The notes beneath the pieces are model-generated. The model made no database searches, was not told where the DNA came from, and worked only from the letters and a program-made list of their open reading frames with translations. This document shows, piece by piece, positions 4,593 through 6,451 of a stretch of DNA of 6,451 nucleotides; the stretch's first letter is position 1; each line of letters opens with the position of its first letter. The translations under genes were made by a program, and so were the position numbers. The stretch is from Rhizobium leguminosarum (GTDB lineage Bacteria > Pseudomonadota > Alphaproteobacteria > Rhizobiales > Rhizobiaceae), in contig NZ_LWBS01000031.1 of NCBI RefSeq assembly GCF_001652265.1, positions 1-6,451 of the forward strand. Direction: 5' to 3'.

Positions 4593-5555
4593 ATGACATC
4601 GGTATTCCCGGGAATCGACCCGGAAACCTACCGGGCGCATGCGCTGCATTCCGGCGAGCGCGCCTGGCCGGAAACCAATTGCTATGTCGATCTCTGGATC
4701 GAGGTTCTGGCGACATCAGGCGTTGCGCCAGAGGCGATGCTGGGTTTTACCCTGACGCAGGATTTCGAGGGCGACCAGTTCACCTTCTTCAAGGTGCCGC
4801 TCGAGGATCTCGAAGCGCTCTACGGCATTCGTGCGACCGAGCTTGCCATCTACGACCGTGTCGAACGCCATGTCGAGGTTCAGATCGCGCGAGCCCGTCT
4901 TTGCCTGATCGAAATGGATTCCTACTACATGCCGGATACGCGCGGCACCGCCTACCGGCAGGAGCACGGCAAGACGACGGTTGCGATCAACCGGCTGGAC
5001 GTTGCGGCCAAGCGCGTCGATTATTTCCACAATGCCGGCTATTTTCGTCTCGAAGGCGAGGATTTCGACGGGCTGTTCCAGCTGCATCTGACGGAAAACG
5101 ACCCGCCATTCCTGCCCTACACGGAATTTGCGCGGTTCCCGGAAAGACCGGCGGATGAAACGCATCTGCGTTCGACCGCGCGGCGGCTTGCCGGCTTTCA
5201 CTTTGCCCGGCGTCCCGGCGAAAACCCGATCCGCGCCTTTGCAAGCGTCTTTCCGCAACAGGTCGAAGCGGTGGCGGAACGGCCGTTCGGCTTCTTTCAC
5301 AAATACGCCTTCAACACGCTTCGCCAGGTGGGCGCCAATTTCGAGCTGGCGGCCGATTACCTCAACTGGCTTTCCCCTGTTGAATTCGCGGTGGCCGCCG
5401 AGCATGCCAGGCGCTTTTCGGAGGTGGCGAAATCGGTGCAGTTCCAGCTTGCCCGCGCCGTCACCCGCAAGAAGTTCGAGCCGTTGCAGGCAGCACTTGA
5501 TCCGGCCGCCGATGCATGGGATTCCATGATGGCGTCGCTTGCGGGGCGAATCTGA
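4593..5555 (+). CDS. DUF1839 family protein, possible BtrH-like papain-fold acyltransferase
   Basis: This is an apparently complete 320-aa protein beginning MTSVFPGIDPETYRAHALHS. I chose the ATG at 4593 because this opening is typical of the family as I recall it; the frame is open further upstream only inside the ligase. No signal peptide or membrane segment is seen, so it is probably cytoplasmic. DUF1839 proteins have no established function but are encoded next to amino acid:[carrier protein] ligases in Rhizobiaceae. The sequence suggests a papain-like fold: Cys30 at the head of a helix (ETNCYVDLWIEVL), a strand ending IEMDSYYMPDTRGTAYRQEH with His125, then TTVAINRLDVAAKRVDYFHN with Asn147, then GYFRLEGEDFDGLF. 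This order resembles BtrH_N and C39-type domains, whose Cys and His transfer acyl groups from a carrier protein. The C-terminal ~130 residues are helical. It is the only undamaged gene left of this pathway in the window. Confidence 0.85.
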   Translation: MTSVFPGIDPETYRAHALHSGERAWPETNCYVDLWIEVLATSGVAPEAMLGFTLTQDFEGDQFTFFKVPLEDLEALYGIRATELAIYDRVERHVEVQIARARLCLIEMDSYYMPDTRGTAYRQEHGKTTVAINRLDVAAKRVDYFHNAGYFRLEGEDFDGLFQLHLTENDPPFLPYTEFARFPERPADETHLRSTARRLAGFHFARRPGENPIRAFASVFPQQVEAVAERPFGFFHKYAFNTLRQVGANFELAADYLNWLSPVEFAVAAEHARRFSEVAKSVQFQLARAVTRKKFEPLQAALDPAADAWDSMMASLAGRI

Positions 5556-5571
5556 GGCCGGAGATCTGACC

Positions 5572-6067
5572 ATGCGGGGGCGTTTGGCGAGCATCGGTGC
5601 CGAGGAAAGTCTACTTTCCGAAGGCTGGAACCTGATCCTGACGGAGCCGGGCGCCTGCGCCGTGCCGCACGACATCCCGCTCTCCCACAGTTCATTCCAG
5701 CACCCGTTCCCGGCACCGTCGCTGCAGCGCTCGAAAAAGCCGCGCTCTTCGACCGGGAAAATCCCGAGCCGCTGAACACGCGGGACGCCTGGTATCTCTG
5801 CCGGCTTTTCGATGCCGAGGCCGGCGACGCGATCCTGCGTTTCGCAGGGCTGGCGACGCTCTGCCATGTCTTCCTGAACGGCCAGGAAATCCTGTTTTCC
5901 GAGAGCATGTTCACGGCGCATGAGATTCCGGTGACGCTTTCGGGCGGCGACGAACTGGCTTTGTGCTTCCGGGCGCTCGGCCCCCGCCTGTCGGAGCCGG
6001 GGCCGCGCGCGCGCTGGCGGCCGCAGATGATCACGCCGGCGGGCTTGAAGAATTTCCGTACGACGCT
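5572..6067 (+). pseudogene. GH2-family beta-mannosidase, N-terminal fragment with a frameshift
   Basis: From ATG 5572 (GGAG about 10 nt upstream, 16 nt after the DUF1839 stop) the frame reads LASIGAEESLLSEGWNLILT and EPGACAVPHDIPLS, then turns into nonsense. The correct frame resumes at once as FIPAPVPGTVAAALEKAALF, followed by TRDAWYLCRLF, LRFAGLATLCHVFLNGQEIL and MITPAGLKNFRTTL. One extra C in the CCC at 5684-5686 would join the two halves (LSPQFIPAPVPGTV). W-Y-x-x-x-F and L-R-F-x-G-L-x-T-x-x-x-V-x-L-N-G are the sugar-binding beta-sandwich landmarks of family 2 glycosidases, most like beta-mannosidases, which remove terminal beta-linked mannose. Similarity ends abruptly near 6067, after some 165 of about 800 residues, so the catalytic barrel and both catalytic glutamates are absent. 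It was probably the third gene of the ligase-DUF1839 operon and is now non-functional twice over. Confidence 0.75.
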
Positions 6068-6168
6068 GCAACGTTTAAACGCGTCATTCATTTCGAAAGC
6101 CTGGAACCGGTCCAGCGCAGGGACGGTCCACAGCGGTTCGTTGCCACCGAATTTTGATGGGTAGCGGC
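6068..6168. other. Unassigned ~100 bp between the mannosidase break and the IS5 end
   Basis: Mannosidase similarity stops at about 6067 and the IS5-type end begins near 6169. The sequence between belongs to neither. One plus frame reads FKRVIHFESLEPVQRRDGPQ followed by RFVATEF and a stop at 6155-6157, which has a protein-like look but matches nothing I can name. It may be the scar of an earlier insertion or a piece of another gene. Confidence 0.4.
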
Positions 6169-6451
6169 AGCACTGTTGCATGGATCAGACTTTGGACGAG
6201 GCAACGCTATTCACTGCATTTTTCATGCAACGCGCTCGAACTTGGGCCGGCCAAGTTCTGTCATCCGGTTAAGAACACGGACGCCAATCTTCGCTTCAGT
6301 CTTCTGATTGTCAAAATGTCGTGCTTTGAGTTTGGGCCCGATCACAGCCTTCCATCGACCCATCTGGGTCTCAGCGCGACTGCGCTTGTTGTAGCCGGCG
6401 GATTTCTGCCATGCCATCCGCCCTTTGGTCTGGATTTCTGCAATATGGCGA
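6169..6451 (-). mobile_element. IS5-family insertion sequence, 3' end (runs off the right edge)
   Basis: The element end is placed near 6169, where the plus strand reads GCACTGTTGCATGGATCAGA. This is similar in form to the ends of many IS5-group elements (TTGTTGCAT then A/G-GATC). About 50 nt of untranslated end precede the transposase stop at 6223. The other end lies outside the window, so the exact boundary and a target duplication cannot be checked. Confidence 0.65.
6223..6451 (-). CDS. IS5-family transposase, C-terminal part (runs off the right edge)
   Basis: The minus strand is open from the window edge to a stop at 6223-6225, giving 75 residues: RHIAEIQTKGRMAWQKSAGY, then NKRSRAETQMGRWKAVIGPK, then LKARHFDNQKTEAKIGVRVL and NRMTELGRPKFERVA. 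The order R-M-A-W-Q-K-x-x-G-Y-N-x-R-S/A, then E (third catalytic residue of the DDE triad) with R-W-K, then L-N-R-M-x-E-L-G-R-P, is the standard C-terminus of IS5-family transposases. The first two Asp residues would lie to the right of the window, so activity cannot be judged. The protein is a distant relative of the remnant at 2291-2515 but diverges too much to be another copy of the same IS. Confidence 0.85.
   Translation of the reverse strand, partial: RHIAEIQTKGRMAWQKSAGYNKRSRAETQMGRWKAVIGPKLKARHFDNQKTEAKIGVRVLNRMTELGRPKFERVA

Noticed and set aside
4716..6071. Minus-strand open frame of 451 codons
   Set aside because: It lies antisense to DUF1839 and the mannosidase fragment, is very rich in Arg, and shows no family motif; long antisense frames are common in GC-rich genes.
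6169..6185. GCACTGTTGCA considered as an IS26-type (IS6-family) end
   Set aside because: The adjacent transposase is clearly of the IS5 family, and many IS5-group ends share TGTTGCAT.

Overview
The window reads as accessory DNA from an alphaproteobacterium of the Rhizobium/Agrobacterium type, probably from a plasmid or a symbiotic or genomic island. The pointers are an amino acid:[carrier protein] ligase fragment followed by DUF1839 and a GH2 beta-mannosidase, a gene order I recall from Rhizobiaceae. In addition there are remains of four insertion sequences from three families (IS6, IS66 and two different IS5-type elements) and a strong sigma-54 promoter with a NifA-like upstream site. No rRNA, tRNA or CRISPR is visible.

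Layout. Positions 1-234 hold the 5' end of an IS6-family element, with the transposase N-terminus on the minus strand and the terminal repeat at 221-234. Positions 246-1938 form a comparatively AT-rich minus-strand block. In order of transcription it holds a helical-repeat (TPR-like) protein gene broken by one frameshift, an unrecognised 222-aa protein overlapping it by 17 nt, and a startless fragment resembling the C-terminus of a polymorphic toxin. A near-consensus -24/-12 promoter (2024-2039) and a TGT-N10-ACA site about 120 nt upstream of the predicted start point (2126-2141) face this block. Positions 2291-2515 are the 3' stump of an IS5-type transposase. From about 2506 to 4143 lies an IS66-family element: tnpA, tnpB with a frameshift, and tnpC cut off inside its DDE domain.

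At about 4141-4146 tnpC runs in frame into the last ~146 codons of an amino acid:[carrier protein] ligase, giving a 390-aa chimeric ORF. This is followed 8 nt later by an apparently intact DUF1839 gene (4593-5555) and by a beta-mannosidase that is frameshifted and cut off near 6067. An unassigned ~100 bp and then the 3' end of another IS5-family element close the window.

In the ancestral locus the ligase would load an amino acid onto a small carrier protein. The DUF1839 protein, whose sequence looks to me like a papain-fold, BtrH-type acyltransferase, would then move the aminoacyl group on, possibly to a sugar acceptor given the neighbouring glycosidase. Here that pathway is decayed: carrier protein and ligase N-terminus are absent and the glycosidase is broken, so only DUF1839 is left whole. 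The two most interesting items are the sigma-54/NifA-like promoter in front of a toxin-like operon and the BtrH-like reading of DUF1839. No database search was possible; family calls rest on recognised motifs.
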